The position numbers were made by a program, and so were the translations under genes. A stretch of 64,000 nt of DNA. It comes from Vibrio mytili. GTDB taxonomy: Bacteria > Pseudomonadota > Gammaproteobacteria > Enterobacterales > Vibrionaceae. The notes under the pieces are model-generated. The model did not search any database and was not told where the DNA came from. It was given only the letters and a program-made list of their open reading frames with translations. Positions 1 to 10,561 of this stretch are shown here, piece by piece; the stretch's first letter is position 1; each line of letters begins with the position of its first letter. The stretch is taken from positions 35,211-99,210 of the forward strand of contig NZ_JXOK01000036.1 in assembly GCF_000830505.1 (NCBI RefSeq), in the 5' to 3' direction.

Positions 1-1
1 C

Positions 2-574
2 ATGATTTCCGTCGTGTTTGCATTTTTGTTTGTTGATTTGTTCGACACAGCTGGCACCTTGGTGGGTGTGTCTCAAAAAGCGGGTCTAACCGACGAAAAC
101 GGCAATATTCCTCGCTTGAATAAAGCGCTGCTTGCTGACTCTACAGCCACCTCTGTTGGTGCACTGTTAGGCACTTCAAACACGACATCCTACGTTGAAA
201 GTGTGTCGGGCGTTGCCGCAGGTGGCCGTACTGGTCTCACCGCGGTTGTTGTAGGCGTCTTGTTCATTTTGGCACTGCTATTTTCTCCGCTTGCTGGAAT
301 GATCCCAGCTTACGCGACCTCTGGCGCTCTATTCTACGTTGCGATCCTTATGCTGTCTGGATTGGTAAGCATTGATTGGCGCGATCTAACAGAAGCTGCT
401 CCCGTCGTTGTCACGTGTCTGGTTATGCCACTCACGTTCTCTATTGCAGAAGGCATTTCACTTGGTTTCATCGCTTATGCTGCGATCAAACTGTTCAGTG
501 GTAAAGGTCGTGAGGTTTCTGCAAGCGTTTGGGTAATGGCAGCCATCTTCATTATTAAATACCTTGCTGGTTAA
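2..574 (+). CDS. NCS2/AzgA-type purine permease, C-terminal part
   Basis: The reading frame is already open at the left edge, so only the last ~190 residues are seen. It is an inner-membrane nucleobase transporter of the NCS2 family, AzgA-like branch, which imports adenine, guanine or hypoxanthine with protons. The segment around residues 55-80 (TSNTTSYVESVSGVAAGG) is typical of that branch, and at least four hydrophobic membrane spans follow. It lies just upstream of gpt, which fits a purine uptake and salvage pair. The exact substrate cannot be told from this part. A hairpin terminator follows the stop. Confidence 0.85.
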   Translation: MISVVFAFLFVDLFDTAGTLVGVSQKAGLTDENGNIPRLNKALLADSTATSVGALLGTSNTTSYVESVSGVAAGGRTGLTAVVVGVLFILALLFSPLAGMIPAYATSGALFYVAILMLSGLVSIDWRDLTEAAPVVVTCLVMPLTFSIAEGISLGFIAYAAIKLFSGKGREVSASVWVMAAIFIIKYLAG

Positions 575-585
575 TCATCTTTAGC

Positions 586-622
586 AAAAGCCAGTGTGAA
601 TCGTGTGTTCGCACTGGCTTTT
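586..622 (+). terminator. Rho-independent terminator after the purine permease
   Basis: Inverted repeat (aaaagccagtg / cactggctttt) followed by a T-rich run, directly after the permease stop. It separates the permease from gpt. Confidence 0.8.
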
Positions 623-838
623 TTATTTTGACATTGTTCACCGAAATCGATTTTTCTACGCTCTCAACGTCGAATTTTGAGATCACCATTGGTATTAGGA
701 AGGGGTTTCGGTAGAATAATCGTTTGCGCAGCTTGAAATCCCCGTATTGGTTCGTTTGTCGAACGCTAGTGAACGGTTCGCATGAATGCGTTTCGCTAGA
801 ATTAGGGATGCATATTTTAAAATAATTAGGTTATTACA

Positions 839-1303
839 ATGAGTAAAAAATTCATCATCACTTGGGATGCGATGCAGAGCTATTGCCGTGAACTGGCAGA
901 AAAACAGATGCCAGCTGAGCAATGGAAGGGCATTTGGGCCGTGAGCAGAGGTGGTTTGGTTCCTGGTGCGATTCTAGCTCGTGAGCTGGGTATTCGTTAC
1001 GTCGATACCATCTGTATCTCTAGCTATGATCATGATCATCAGCACGACATGAGTGTACTTAAAGCGCCTGAGGGTGACGGTGAAGGTTACTTAATCGTTG
1101 AAGACCTAGTGGATAGTGGTGACACTGCGCGTAAATTACGTGAAATGTACCCGAAAGCAAAATTGATAGCTGTGTGTGCTAAACCTTCCGGTAAGGATTT
1201 GCTTGATGATTACGTGGTCGATATTGCGCAAGACACATGGATTGAACAGCCATGGGATATGTCTATCCAGTTTGCTGAGCCTGTGAATCGCAAGCGTAAA
1301 TAG
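839..1303 (+). CDS. gpt: Xanthine-guanine phosphoribosyltransferase
   Basis: Joins xanthine, guanine or hypoxanthine to PRPP to give the nucleotide monophosphate, for purine salvage at the inner face of the membrane. At 154 residues it matches the enterobacterial Gpt length and sequence along its whole course (ITWD at the start, [24 protein letters not shown] near the end). The PRPP-binding loop [10 protein letters not shown] is at residues 88-97. The gene has its own 5' region (575-838) and a terminator behind it, so it looks monocistronic. The upstream purine permease supports the role. Confidence 0.95.
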   Translation: MSKKFIITWDAMQSYCRELAEKQMPAEQWKGIWAVSRGGLVPGAILARELGIRYVDTICISSYDHDHQHDMSVLKAPEGDGEGYLIVEDLVDSGDTARKLREMYPKAKLIAVCAKPSGKDLLDDYVVDIAQDTWIEQPWDMSIQFAEPVNRKRK

Positions 1304-1324
1304 TCGCAGTGAAAGAATATTGAG

Positions 1325-1352
1325 AAATGCCCCTGTTTAGGGGCATTTTTTT
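1325..1352 (+). terminator. Rho-independent terminator of gpt
   Basis: Perfect stem aaatgcccct / aggggcattt with a four-base loop, followed by a run of T, 20 bases after the gpt stop. Confidence 0.88.
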
Positions 1353-1393
1353 TATTATCATGTAAATATTCTAGATAGCCTAAGGCTCAGTAT

Positions 1394-2641
1394 ATGTCTG
1401 AAGAAATAAGCAAAAACCTTTCCGAAACGTTATTTGTCAAGCACAAGCAAGCGAAAGAAACCTCCGCTCTTACTCAGTACATGCCAACCAGTCAAAAGAT
1501 TCTTGATGAACGTTTGGAAGTTGGAGATCGCGCATGGTATCGACATTTACGCCGTCTGCAATGGGCATGGCAAGGGGTGTCACCCATTGAAATGGAAGGT
1601 GTTCTGTCCAAAATTGCTTCTTCATCTCACTCGAGAACGCACGATGATTGGTTGGATACCGTGATGGGTTACCACAATGGTAACTGGACATTTGAATGGA
1701 TAAAACTGGGCATGGACCATCAACGCCGTTCGAGTGAGATGAAAGGTGAAGAGGCTGCCGATGAGCTGTTCACTGCCTCGTTGTGTTTTAGCATCGCAGG
1801 TTACCCTCACTTGAAGAACGATAACTTAGCGTTGCAGGCCCAAGTCTTAGCAAACAAGGCATATTCTGAGGGCGCAGAAAAAAGTAAATATACGATCAAG
1901 CAAATTGAAGTGCCTTACCAAAAACGAAAAATCATGGCGACATTACACTTACCAAGAACGGACAAACAATTGCCTGTTGTGATGGTGAGTGCAGGCTTGG
2001 ACAGCTTACAAACGGATATGTGGCGCCTGTTTCGCAACCATTTTGCACCGAAAGACATTGCAATGTTGACGGTGGATATGCCGTCCATCGGACACAGTTC
2101 TCATTGGCCTTTGACTGAAGATACTAGCTGTTTACACCAAGCCGTGCTTAATGAGCTGTATTCCATTCCTTACGTTGACCACCACAAAGTTGGCTTGATT
2201 GGCTTTCGTTTCGGTGGCAATGCCATGGTTAGATTGTCGTTTGTCGAACAAGAAAAGATCAAAGCGTGTGTCGCAATGGGCGCGCCCGTTCACGACCTAT
2301 TCACGTCACCGAAGAAACTGCAACAAATGCCTAAGATGTATCTTGATATGTTGGCGTCTAGGATTGGCAAGAGCCCTGTAGATATCAATAGCATGGCTGG
2401 CCAGATGATGGCTTGGTCGTTAAAAGTGCAAGGATTCTTGAGTCATCGAAAAACTAAAGTGCCAATATTGGCATTGGGTTTAGAGGGGGACCCCGTGTCG
2501 CCACACAGCGATAATCAGCTGGTGGCCTTGTTTAGTCATTATGGTAAAGCGAAGAAAATTAGTTCTAAAACAATTACAAAAGGGTATGAGCAATCCCTCG
2601 ATTTAGCGATTAATTGGCTAGAAGATGAATTATTAAGATGA
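1394..2641 (+). CDS. frsA: Esterase-like protein FrsA
   Basis: 415 residues, the same length as E. coli FrsA (YafA), with matching N-terminal (NLSETLF) and central blocks. The fold is an alpha/beta hydrolase. Where a nucleophile elbow is expected (about residues 269-275, GFRFGGN) the usual serine is replaced, as in E. coli FrsA, so classic Ser-His-Asp catalysis is doubtful. In E. coli it was reported as a fermentation/respiration switch protein binding EIIA-Glc, and in Vibrio vulnificus as a pyruvate decarboxylase; the latter role has been disputed. The position between gpt and crl is the conserved one. Confidence 0.9.
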   Translation: MSEEISKNLSETLFVKHKQAKETSALTQYMPTSQKILDERLEVGDRAWYRHLRRLQWAWQGVSPIEMEGVLSKIASSSHSRTHDDWLDTVMGYHNGNWTFEWIKLGMDHQRRSSEMKGEEAADELFTASLCFSIAGYPHLKNDNLALQAQVLANKAYSEGAEKSKYTIKQIEVPYQKRKIMATLHLPRTDKQLPVVMVSAGLDSLQTDMWRLFRNHFAPKDIAMLTVDMPSIGHSSHWPLTEDTSCLHQAVLNELYSIPYVDHHKVGLIGFRFGGNAMVRLSFVEQEKIKACVAMGAPVHDLFTSPKKLQQMPKMYLDMLASRIGKSPVDINSMAGQMMAWSLKVQGFLSHRKTKVPILALGLEGDPVSPHSDNQLVALFSHYGKAKKISSKTITKGYEQSLDLAINWLEDELLR

Positions 2642-2880
2642 CAACGCACCCAAATTAGTTAACAGTAGTGCATATGAGCAAAAAATAAGCTCTGCAATAC
2701 TCTAGTAACGTCAAGATGGTTGCTCTGCGAGTATGTATTCGCTTTTTGGAATGACGATGATTTGGATACATTGTCATTCTTGGTGAAAAAAGCGGTACCG
2801 CGATTTATGACTTCATCTTGAGGTGGCAAGAGTATGAACATAACTATTCTTGGGTGTTTATTATGAAAATGGAGATTCAT

Positions 2881-3270
2881 ATGTCACAAACAGCTCAAGG
2901 ACCGACTCATTTTCGCTTGATGTCAAAGTTAAAAGGGATAGGTCCTTATCTACGCGAGCCTCAATCACAACAAGGGCGCTACTATTTTGATTGCCTTTCG
3001 GTTTGTGTAGACGATAAAAAGTCACCAGAAAAACGCGAGTTTTGGGGGTGGTGGATGGATTTAGAATCCATTGACGGTGGTTTTACCGCAAACTACCACA
3101 TTGGCAAGTACAATAAAGAAGGCCAATGGGTGTCTGAAACCCTACCAAAGAAAACCGTTGAGGAAGTCTATGCAACGCAAAGCACCTTCCATCAAAAGTT
3201 AGTCGATACGTTAGAAGAGCATTTCAAATTAGAAGTTGAATACCATACGGAGTCTTTCGATTTTGCTTAA
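2881..3270 (+). CDS. crl: Sigma-factor-binding protein Crl
   Basis: Crl binds the stationary-phase sigma factor RpoS and helps it join core RNA polymerase. The family hallmarks are present: GPYLREP near the start, DCLSVCV, and the [11 protein letters not shown] block. The frame is open from 2818, but the ATG at 2881 is chosen because GGAG lies six bases upstream and the 129-residue product then matches the family length. An alternative ATG is at 2863. The upstream gap (2642-2880) shows no other gene. Confidence 0.92.
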   Translation: MSQTAQGPTHFRLMSKLKGIGPYLREPQSQQGRYYFDCLSVCVDDKKSPEKREFWGWWMDLESIDGGFTANYHIGKYNKEGQWVSETLPKKTVEEVYATQSTFHQKLVDTLEEHFKLEVEYHTESFDFA

Positions 3271-3320
3271 TTTGACTGTTTTATTTTGATATTTGGCTGT
3301 TTTCTTTTTATATACAGTAA

Positions 3321-3343
3321 AAAGGTGCGTTTTCGCACCTTTT
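3321..3343 (+). terminator. Rho-independent terminator of crl
   Basis: Stem aaaggtgcg / cgcaccttt around a TTTT loop, followed by a T-rich stretch. It lies between crl and proB. Confidence 0.85.
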
Positions 3344-3413
3344 CTCTTGTTTAATACCGCTTGGATTGTTAAAACATCCTCTCTTTATATTTGTTTTCAC
3401 TTCAAAAGACATC

Positions 3414-4553
3414 ATGACAACGAATCAACAAAATGCAGATGTTTCGCAACCTCAAACGGTCGTTGTGAAACTGGGTACAAGTGTGCTGACAGGCGGTACA
3501 TTGGCGTTAGACCGTGCTCATATGGTTGAGCTGGCACGTCAGTGTGCTGAACTTAAGAAACAAGGCCATTCCATCGTAATGGTTTCGTCTGGTGCTATCG
3601 CAGCAGGGCGTGAGCACCTTGGATACCCCGCACTCCCCAACGAGATGGCGAGCAAACAGTTGCTGGCTGCTGTGGGACAAAGTTGCTTGATTCAAACATG
3701 GGAGTCTTTATTTGCCATTTATGGGATTAAGATCGGCCAAATGCTGCTTACGCGTGCTGACTTGGAAGATCGTGAACGCTTTTTGAATGCTCGCGATACC
3801 GTCAATGCACTGGTCGCAAACGACATTATTCCAATCGTGAATGAAAACGATGCCGTGGCAACCAGTGAAATCAAAGTAGGCGACAACGACAACTTATCGG
3901 CACTCGTGGGCATTTTATGTGGTGCGGATAAGTTACTGCTTCTTACTGATCAGAAAGGGTTATTTACCGCGGATCCACGCAAAGACCCTAATGCTGAGTT
4001 GATCAAAGAAGTAAAAACCATTGATGATACATTGCGTAAAATCGCAGGTGGTAGTGGAACAACACTAGGTACTGGTGGTATGGCAACCAAGCTCCAAGCT
4101 GCTGATATTGCGCGTCGAGCGGGGATTGAGGTCATTATCGCAGCGGGCAGCGCACCAAACGTTATTTTTGATTCATTGAGCGCAGAGCCACAAGGTACCC
4201 GTTTCTTACCGTGTGCAGAATCATTGGAAAACCGCAAGCGTTGGATCTTAGCGGGCCCAGCGGCTTCTGGTGATATTATTATTGATGATGGTGCAGTTAA
4301 GGCTGTTGTGGAAAAGGGCAGCAGCCTATTGGCCAAAGGAGTAACTAAAGTGAGTGGTGACTTTGCTCGTGGTGAAGTTGTGCGAGTGACAAACACACAC
4401 GGTAAGTTAGTCGCACGTGGTATCAGTGCCTATTCCAATGACGACCTAACTAAAATTGCGGGTAAGCACAGTAAAGATATTATCTCTATTTTAGGCCATG
4501 ATTATGGCTCTGAAGTCATTCATAGAGATGACCTTGTCGTCATTCAAGAATAG
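3414..4553 (+). CDS. proB: Glutamate 5-kinase
   Basis: First step of proline synthesis: phosphorylates glutamate to gamma-glutamyl phosphate in the cytosol. The amino-acid-kinase domain spans about residues 10-270 ([47 protein letters not shown]) and a C-terminal PUA domain follows. The ATG at 3414 gives 379 residues; the frame extends upstream to 3366 but those residues are not family-like. proA starts 17 bases after the stop, so proBA form an operon. Proline feedback inhibition is known for the family. Confidence 0.95.
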   Translation: MTTNQQNADVSQPQTVVVKLGTSVLTGGTLALDRAHMVELARQCAELKKQGHSIVMVSSGAIAAGREHLGYPALPNEMASKQLLAAVGQSCLIQTWESLFAIYGIKIGQMLLTRADLEDRERFLNARDTVNALVANDIIPIVNENDAVATSEIKVGDNDNLSALVGILCGADKLLLLTDQKGLFTADPRKDPNAELIKEVKTIDDTLRKIAGGSGTTLGTGGMATKLQAADIARRAGIEVIIAAGSAPNVIFDSLSAEPQGTRFLPCAESLENRKRWILAGPAASGDIIIDDGAVKAVVEKGSSLLAKGVTKVSGDFARGEVVRVTNTHGKLVARGISAYSNDDLTKIAGKHSKDIISILGHDYGSEVIHRDDLVVIQE

Positions 4554-4570
4554 AAATTAAGGGAAGCAAC

Positions 4571-5821
4571 GTGGATTTAACGTACATGGGAAAAGCTGCC
4601 AAAGACGCAGCATTTGAACTGGCGACAGCGTCAACAGCACAGAAAAACCAAGCACTTGCCATCATCGCGGATGAGCTAGAAGCAAACTCAGCAGCCATTT
4701 TGGCTGCGAACGCGAAGGACATCGATCTTGGCCGTGAAGCAGGTTTAACCGAAGCTTTACTTGACCGATTGCTTCTAAACGAGGAGCGACTCACAGGTAT
4801 TGCCAATGATGTTCGTAATGTCATCAGCTTGAGCGACCCGGTTGGCAGTGAAATTGACAGTAAAGTATTAGAAAACGGCATGTCGCTATCACGACGTCGC
4901 GTACCACTGGGTGTGGTTGGCGTGATTTACGAAGCGCGTCCGAACGTGACAATTGATATCGCTGCTTTGTGTCTGAAAACCGGCAACGCCAGTATCTTGC
5001 GCGGGGGGAAAGAAACGTTCTTCTCGAATATGGAGTTGGTTAAAGTTATCCAGTCAGCGTTAGCAAAAGCGAACCTGCCAGCTGCCTCAGTTCAATACAT
5101 TGAAAAGCCAGACCGTGAATTGGTGTCTCAACTGCTTAAACTCGATGACTATGTGGATATGATTATTCCTCGTGGTGGCGCTGGTTTGCATAAAATGTGC
5201 AAAGAGAACAGTACCATTCCCGTTATTATCGGTGGTTTTGGTATCAGTCATATCTTTGTCGATGAATCTGCCGATCTAGCAAAATCGTTGAACGTAGTTG
5301 AAAACTCAAAAGTTCAACGTCCTTCAGCCTGTAATTCGCTCGATACATTACTAGTACATGAAAACATTGCCGCAGACTTCCTACCTATGTTGGTCGAACG
5401 CCTAAATGACAAAGTCACTTTTGTTGCAGAAACAAAGGCGAAAGCTTTGATGGTGGATGCTAAACAAATTCGTGAAGCGGGCGAAGGAGACTTCGATACT
5501 GAATGGCTGAGTTTCACGTTAGGTGTGAAAGTGGTGTCGGACGTAAAAGATGCGATTGACCATATGCGCGTACACAACGCCAGTCACTCTGATGCGATCA
5601 TGACTAACAGCCTTGAAAATTCTGAGTTGTTTATAAACTCTGTCGGCTCTGCAGCGGTTTACGTTAACGCAGCAACACGATTTACCGACGGTGCGCAATT
5701 TGGTCTAGGTGCTGAAGTCGCTGTATCGACACAAAAACTGCACGCGCGTGGGCCTATGGGCCTAGAAGAGCTAACCAGTTATAAATGGGTGGGGAAAGCC
5801 AACTATTTAGCACGGAGTTAG
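4571..5821 (+). CDS. proA: Gamma-glutamyl phosphate reductase
   Basis: Second proline step: NADPH-dependent reduction of gamma-glutamyl phosphate to glutamate semialdehyde. The product has 416 residues, one fewer than E. coli ProA. The aldehyde-dehydrogenase catalytic cysteine is Cys254 in [10 protein letters not shown]. The start is a GTG preceded by AAGGGAAG; an in-frame ATG at 4586 is an alternative. It follows proB in the same operon and ends before a strong terminator. Confidence 0.95.
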   Translation: MDLTYMGKAAKDAAFELATASTAQKNQALAIIADELEANSAAILAANAKDIDLGREAGLTEALLDRLLLNEERLTGIANDVRNVISLSDPVGSEIDSKVLENGMSLSRRRVPLGVVGVIYEARPNVTIDIAALCLKTGNASILRGGKETFFSNMELVKVIQSALAKANLPAASVQYIEKPDRELVSQLLKLDDYVDMIIPRGGAGLHKMCKENSTIPVIIGGFGISHIFVDESADLAKSLNVVENSKVQRPSACNSLDTLLVHENIAADFLPMLVERLNDKVTFVAETKAKALMVDAKQIREAGEGDFDTEWLSFTLGVKVVSDVKDAIDHMRVHNASHSDAIMTNSLENSELFINSVGSAAVYVNAATRFTDGAQFGLGAEVAVSTQKLHARGPMGLEELTSYKWVGKANYLARS

Positions 5822-5864
5822 CCACTTTAGTACGAAGTTAACAAAAACAATCTCATATTGAATG

Positions 5865-5890
5865 AAAAAGGGGCGTCAGTGCCCCTTTTT
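5865..5890 (+). terminator. Rho-independent terminator of proBA
   Basis: Stem aaaaaggggc / gcccctttt with a six-base loop and a T run, 44 bases after proA. Confidence 0.88.
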
Positions 5891-5956
5891 GTTTTCTCTA
5901 AGTTATCAATTCCGCTACACTATTGATGCTTTTTAAGCGGTTTATTTGGAGGTGAT

Positions 5957-6406
5957 ATGCATTGTCCTTTTTGTTCCGAGAACGAAACAAAAGTAATAGA
6001 TTCCCGACTGGTTGCAGATGGTCACCAGGTCCGTCGTCGACGTCAGTGTCTCGCATGCAGTGAGCGCTTTACGACATTCGAAACAGCTGAACTGGTCATG
6101 CCTAAAGTGATCAAATCAAATGGCAACCGTGAACCGTTCGATGAAGATAAAATGGTAGGCGGTATCCAGCGCGCTCTAGAAAAACGTCCTGTGAGTGCCG
6201 ACGCCATTGAATTAGCGATCAGTATGATTAAATCGCAACTTCGTGCTACGGGTGAGCGTGAAGTTCCAAGTGACATGATTGGTAACTTAGTCATGGATCA
6301 GCTCAAAGAGTTGGACAAAGTGGCTTATATCCGTTTTGCATCGGTCTATCGCAGCTTCGAAGATATTCGAGAGTTTGGTGAAGAGATCGCCCGCCTTGAA
6401 GATTAA
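5957..6406 (+). CDS. nrdR: Transcriptional repressor NrdR
   Basis: Represses ribonucleotide reductase genes in response to the ATP/dATP state. At 149 residues it has the family's length. An N-terminal zinc ribbon has cysteines at 3, 6, 31 and 34, and an ATP-cone domain runs from about residue 48 to 138. The start has a strong GGAGGTG ribosome site. It sits directly upstream of ribD, the usual gammaproteobacterial arrangement (nrdR-ribD-ribE-ribBA-ribH-nusB). The gap to ribD is about 20 bases. Confidence 0.95.
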   Translation: MHCPFCSENETKVIDSRLVADGHQVRRRRQCLACSERFTTFETAELVMPKVIKSNGNREPFDEDKMVGGIQRALEKRPVSADAIELAISMIKSQLRATGEREVPSDMIGNLVMDQLKELDKVAYIRFASVYRSFEDIREFGEEIARLED

Positions 6407-7551
<1,145 letters not shown>

Positions 7552-7563
7552 AAAAGAAGCACT

Positions 7564-8217
7564 ATGTTTACAGGAATTGTTGAAGCAGTAGGTAAACTTA
7601 CTGCGATTACCCCCAAAGGTGAAGACATCACCGTAACGGTAGAAACGGGGACGTTGGATATGTCTGACGTTAAGCTCGGTGACAGTATCGCGACCAACGG
7701 TGTGTGTTTAACGGTCATTGATTTCGGCCCGAACCATTACAGTGCCGATTTGTCGTTAGAAACGCTGAAAATGACGGGTTTTGCACAATATCAGGTAGGG
7801 GAGAAGGTTAACCTAGAAAAAGCCATGTTACCGACGACACGTTTTGGTGGTCATATCGTATCTGGACACGTCGATGGCGTTGGTGAAATTATTGAACGCA
7901 ATCAGGTTGGGCGTGCGATAGAGTTTTGGGTTGCGATGCCAGCAGAAATTAGCAAGTACGTTGCAGGAAAAGGCTCGATAACGGTGGATGGCATTAGCCT
8001 GACCGTGAACGATCTGCGCAAGAATGCGTTTAAGCTCACCATTGTGCCTCACACGAGTGAAGAGACAACGATCGATCAATTCCAAGTGGGTCGTAAAGTG
8101 AACTTAGAAGTGGATGTGCTCGCTCGCTATATGGAGCGATTGCTTCAAGGACAGCAAGAAGAAAAATCAGAATCGCGTATCACTATGGAATTCTTGCAGA
8201 AAAACGGGTTTGCTTAA
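7564..8217 (+). CDS. ribE: Riboflavin synthase
   Basis: Final step of the pathway: dismutation of two 6,7-dimethyl-8-ribityllumazine molecules to riboflavin plus the pyrimidinedione. The family start MFTGIVE is present, with two lumazine-binding repeats (about residues 1-97 and 98-200, the second opening with HIVSGHVDG). The length of 217 is normal. It follows ribD by 12 bases, so the two are co-transcribed. The E. coli name for the equivalent gene is ribC. Confidence 0.93.
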   Translation: MFTGIVEAVGKLTAITPKGEDITVTVETGTLDMSDVKLGDSIATNGVCLTVIDFGPNHYSADLSLETLKMTGFAQYQVGEKVNLEKAMLPTTRFGGHIVSGHVDGVGEIIERNQVGRAIEFWVAMPAEISKYVAGKGSITVDGISLTVNDLRKNAFKLTIVPHTSEETTIDQFQVGRKVNLEVDVLARYMERLLQGQQEEKSESRITMEFLQKNGFA

Positions 8218-8291
8218 ACCGCTCAACATGTTGAGATCCTACTCAGTCACGACCAGTGTGTAATAATAAATTTAAAAACGGGAAACAGAAT

Positions 8292-9401
8292 ATGCCAATC
8301 AGTACACCACAAGAAATTATTGACGATATTCGCTTAGGTAAAATGGTCATCTTGATGGATGATGAAGACCGAGAGAATGAAGGTGACTTGATCATGGCTG
8401 CCGAGCATATTACGCCGGAAGCGATCAACTTTATGGCGACCCACGGGCGAGGTTTGATCTGCCTGACCATGTCCAAAGAGCGTTGTGAAAAACTGGGTTT
8501 GCCACCGATGGTGCAAGACAACAATGCTCAGTACACCACGAATTTTACTGTATCGATTGAAGCTGCTGAAGGCGTGACAACGGGTATCTCTGCTGCTGAC
8601 CGAGCTCGCACTGTCCAAGCGGCTGTTGCTCCGGATGCCAAAGCGGCGGATTTGGTTCAACCTGGCCATATCTTCCCATTAGCAGCGCAAGAGGGTGGAG
8701 TATTAACACGCGCGGGCCATACGGAAGCCGGGTGTGACTTAGCTCGTCTAGCTGGCTTTGAGCCCGCTTCTGTAATCGTCGAAATTTTAAACGATGATGG
8801 CAGTATGGCTCGTCGACCAGATCTCGAAGTCTTTGCTGAAAAGCACGGTATTAAATTGGGTACGATTGCCGATTTAATCGAATATCGAAATAACACTGAA
8901 ACGACCATTGAGCGAGTGGCTGAATGTAAGTTACCGACTGAGTTTGGTGAGTTTAACTTGGTTACGTACAAAGATACGATCGATAATCAAGTGCACTATG
9001 CAATGTGCCGCGGCGACCTCAAAGGTGATGCGCCGTTGGTACGTGTCCATCTCCAAGATGTATTTACTGACTTATTGCGCAGTGACCGTAACGCAGAGCG
9101 CAGTTGGACGCTGGACAAAGCAATGAAACGTATTGGTGAAGAAGGTGGGGTGTTAGTGGTACTTGGGCATGAAGACTCCACTGAACTGCTGATCCATCGC
9201 GTCAAAATGTTTGAAGCGCAAGACAAAGGAGAGGCTCCAACTCTTGCTAAGAAGCAGGGAACGTCGCGTCGGGTTGGGGTTGGCTCTCAGATTCTTGCTG
9301 ATCTTGGCGTGAATGATATGCGTTTGCTCTCGTCGACCAATAAGAAATACCACGCCTTAGGTGGTTTTGGTCTGAACGTCGTTGAGTACGTTTGCGAATA
9401 A
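8292..9401 (+). CDS. ribBA: 3,4-dihydroxy-2-butanone 4-phosphate synthase with degenerate GTP cyclohydrolase II-like domain (RibBX type)
   Basis: Residues 1 to about 205 form a complete RibB domain, which makes the four-carbon riboflavin precursor from ribulose 5-phosphate ([28 protein letters not shown]). The C-terminal ~165 residues resemble GTP cyclohydrolase II. However, the three zinc-binding cysteines of real RibA (the C-x10-C-x-C pattern) are absent: the aligned stretch reads [16 protein letters not shown]. This domain is therefore probably not a cyclohydrolase, and a separate ribA is expected elsewhere. Such RibBX proteins are known in Proteobacteria. ATG 8292 is chosen over 8256 because [14 protein letters not shown] matches the family start. 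Confidence 0.9.
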   Translation: MPISTPQEIIDDIRLGKMVILMDDEDRENEGDLIMAAEHITPEAINFMATHGRGLICLTMSKERCEKLGLPPMVQDNNAQYTTNFTVSIEAAEGVTTGISAADRARTVQAAVAPDAKAADLVQPGHIFPLAAQEGGVLTRAGHTEAGCDLARLAGFEPASVIVEILNDDGSMARRPDLEVFAEKHGIKLGTIADLIEYRNNTETTIERVAECKLPTEFGEFNLVTYKDTIDNQVHYAMCRGDLKGDAPLVRVHLQDVFTDLLRSDRNAERSWTLDKAMKRIGEEGGVLVVLGHEDSTELLIHRVKMFEAQDKGEAPTLAKKQGTSRRVGVGSQILADLGVNDMRLLSSTNKKYHALGGFGLNVVEYVCE

Positions 9402-9481
9402 GCGTTGAGCGTAAAGTTTTTAGTCTTTATGTCGTTCATGCCGTAAAGGGTTAGGGACGCTAATTTCTATTAGATATTGCT

Positions 9482-9500
9482 CACAAATTTGTGCTAGAAT
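9482..9500 (+). promoter_or_regulatory. Candidate ribH promoter: 12-base palindrome and extended -10
   Basis: A perfect palindrome, cacaaatttgtg (9482-9493), abuts an extended -10 element, TGC TAGAAT (9492-9500), 59 bases before the ribH start. No good -35 is seen, which suits an extended -10 promoter. The regulator, if any, is unknown. Confidence 0.4.
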
Positions 9501-9558
9501 CCGGCGATTCTCACTTGAAGAAAATATTTCACTTATAAATAGAGTTAAAGGAAAGCTT

Positions 9559-10029
9559 ATGAAAGTGATCGAGGGTGGCTTCCCAGCGCCAAATGCAAAA
9601 ATTGCTATCGTTATTTCTCGTTTCAATAGTTTTATTAACGAAAGCCTACTTTCTGGTGCGATCGATACACTAAAACGTCACGGACAAGTAAGCGAAGACA
9701 ACATTACTGTTGTACGTTGCCCAGGTGCCGTCGAGCTGCCTCTTGTTGCTCAACGTGTTGCTAAAACTGGCAAATTTGATGCGATTGTATCTTTGGGTTC
9801 AGTTATTCGCGGCGGTACGCCTCACTTTGACTATGTTTGTAGTGAAATGAATAAAGGTCTGGCGCAAGTGTCTATGGAATTCAGTATTCCAGTTGCATTT
9901 GGTGTTTTGACTGTTGATACGATCGATCAAGCGATTGAACGCGCAGGAACCAAGGCTGGTAATAAAGGTGCAGAGGCTGCACTAAGCGCACTTGAAATGA
10001 TTAATGTACTATCTGAAATTGATTCCTAA
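9559..10029 (+). CDS. ribH: 6,7-dimethyl-8-ribityllumazine synthase
   Basis: Condenses the RibB product with the pyrimidine made by RibD to form lumazine, the substrate of riboflavin synthase. At 156 residues it has typical blocks: [39 protein letters not shown] precedes the ATG. The stop overlaps the nusB start (taATG), the usual ribH-nusB coupling. A separate promoter candidate lies in the 157-base gap after ribBA. The gene is called ribE in E. coli. Confidence 0.95.
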   Translation: MKVIEGGFPAPNAKIAIVISRFNSFINESLLSGAIDTLKRHGQVSEDNITVVRCPGAVELPLVAQRVAKTGKFDAIVSLGSVIRGGTPHFDYVCSEMNKGLAQVSMEFSIPVAFGVLTVDTIDQAIERAGTKAGNKGAEAALSALEMINVLSEIDS

Positions 10030-10496
10030 TGGGGGCCAGTGTGAAACCAGCCGCACGTCGTAATGCACGTCAATTCGCTCTACAAGCGATCTATTCATGG
10101 CAAATTACCAAAGAGAATGTTGCCACGATCGAACAACAGTTTTTGTCTGGTGACAAATACGATGAAGAAGATCTTCACGCATCAGAACCAGCGCTTACTG
10201 CGCCAGAAACTGACGTAGAGTATTTTCGTGAACTACTAGGCGGTGTTGTACTTAGCCACGCTGAACTAGATAGTAAAATCCGTCCATACACTTCCCGTCC
10301 GATGCAGGACCTGGATATGATGGAACTCGCCCTTCTTCGTCTTGCTATGTACGAGATGACGCGTCGCGAAGATGTTCCTTACAAAGTTGTTATCAATGAA
10401 GCGATTGAACTTGCAAAAGTATTTGCAGCTGAAGATAGCCACAAGTTTGTAAATGGTGTACTTGATAAAGCCGCACCTCACGTTCGCAAGAAATAA
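10029..10496 (+). CDS. nusB: Transcription antitermination factor NusB
   Basis: NusB with NusE (S10) binds boxA RNA and assembles the antitermination complex on rRNA operons. All-helical, 155 residues, with the family start [19 protein letters not shown] and end NGVLDKAA. The ATG overlaps the ribH stop; a GTG at 10041 would give exactly the E. coli start (VKPAARR) and cannot be excluded. A terminator follows 15 bases after the stop. Confidence 0.94.
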   Translation: MGASVKPAARRNARQFALQAIYSWQITKENVATIEQQFLSGDKYDEEDLHASEPALTAPETDVEYFRELLGGVVLSHAELDSKIRPYTSRPMQDLDMMELALLRLAMYEMTRREDVPYKVVINEAIELAKVFAAEDSHKFVNGVLDKAAPHVRKK

Positions 10497-10510
10497 CAAT
10501 TTCTTTTATG

Positions 10511-10536
10511 AAAAGGTCAGCATACGCTGACCTTTT
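10511..10536 (+). terminator. Rho-independent terminator between nusB and thiL
   Basis: Eleven-base perfect stem aaaaggtcagc / gctgacctttt, loop atac, followed by TT. Only about 25 bases separate it from the thiL start. Confidence 0.85.
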
Positions 10537-10561
10537 TTATGTCAATAAGATAGATGTCATG

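Noticed and set aside
713..730. Possible PurR site before gpt (cgtttgcgc)
   Set aside because: Only the right half matches; the left half has two of seven matches.
695..922. 75-residue minus-strand frame upstream of gpt
   Set aside because: It overlaps the gpt start, with no family resemblance or ribosome site.
8218..8291. FMN riboswitch before ribBA
   Set aside because: The gap is too short and none of the conserved RFN blocks is seen.
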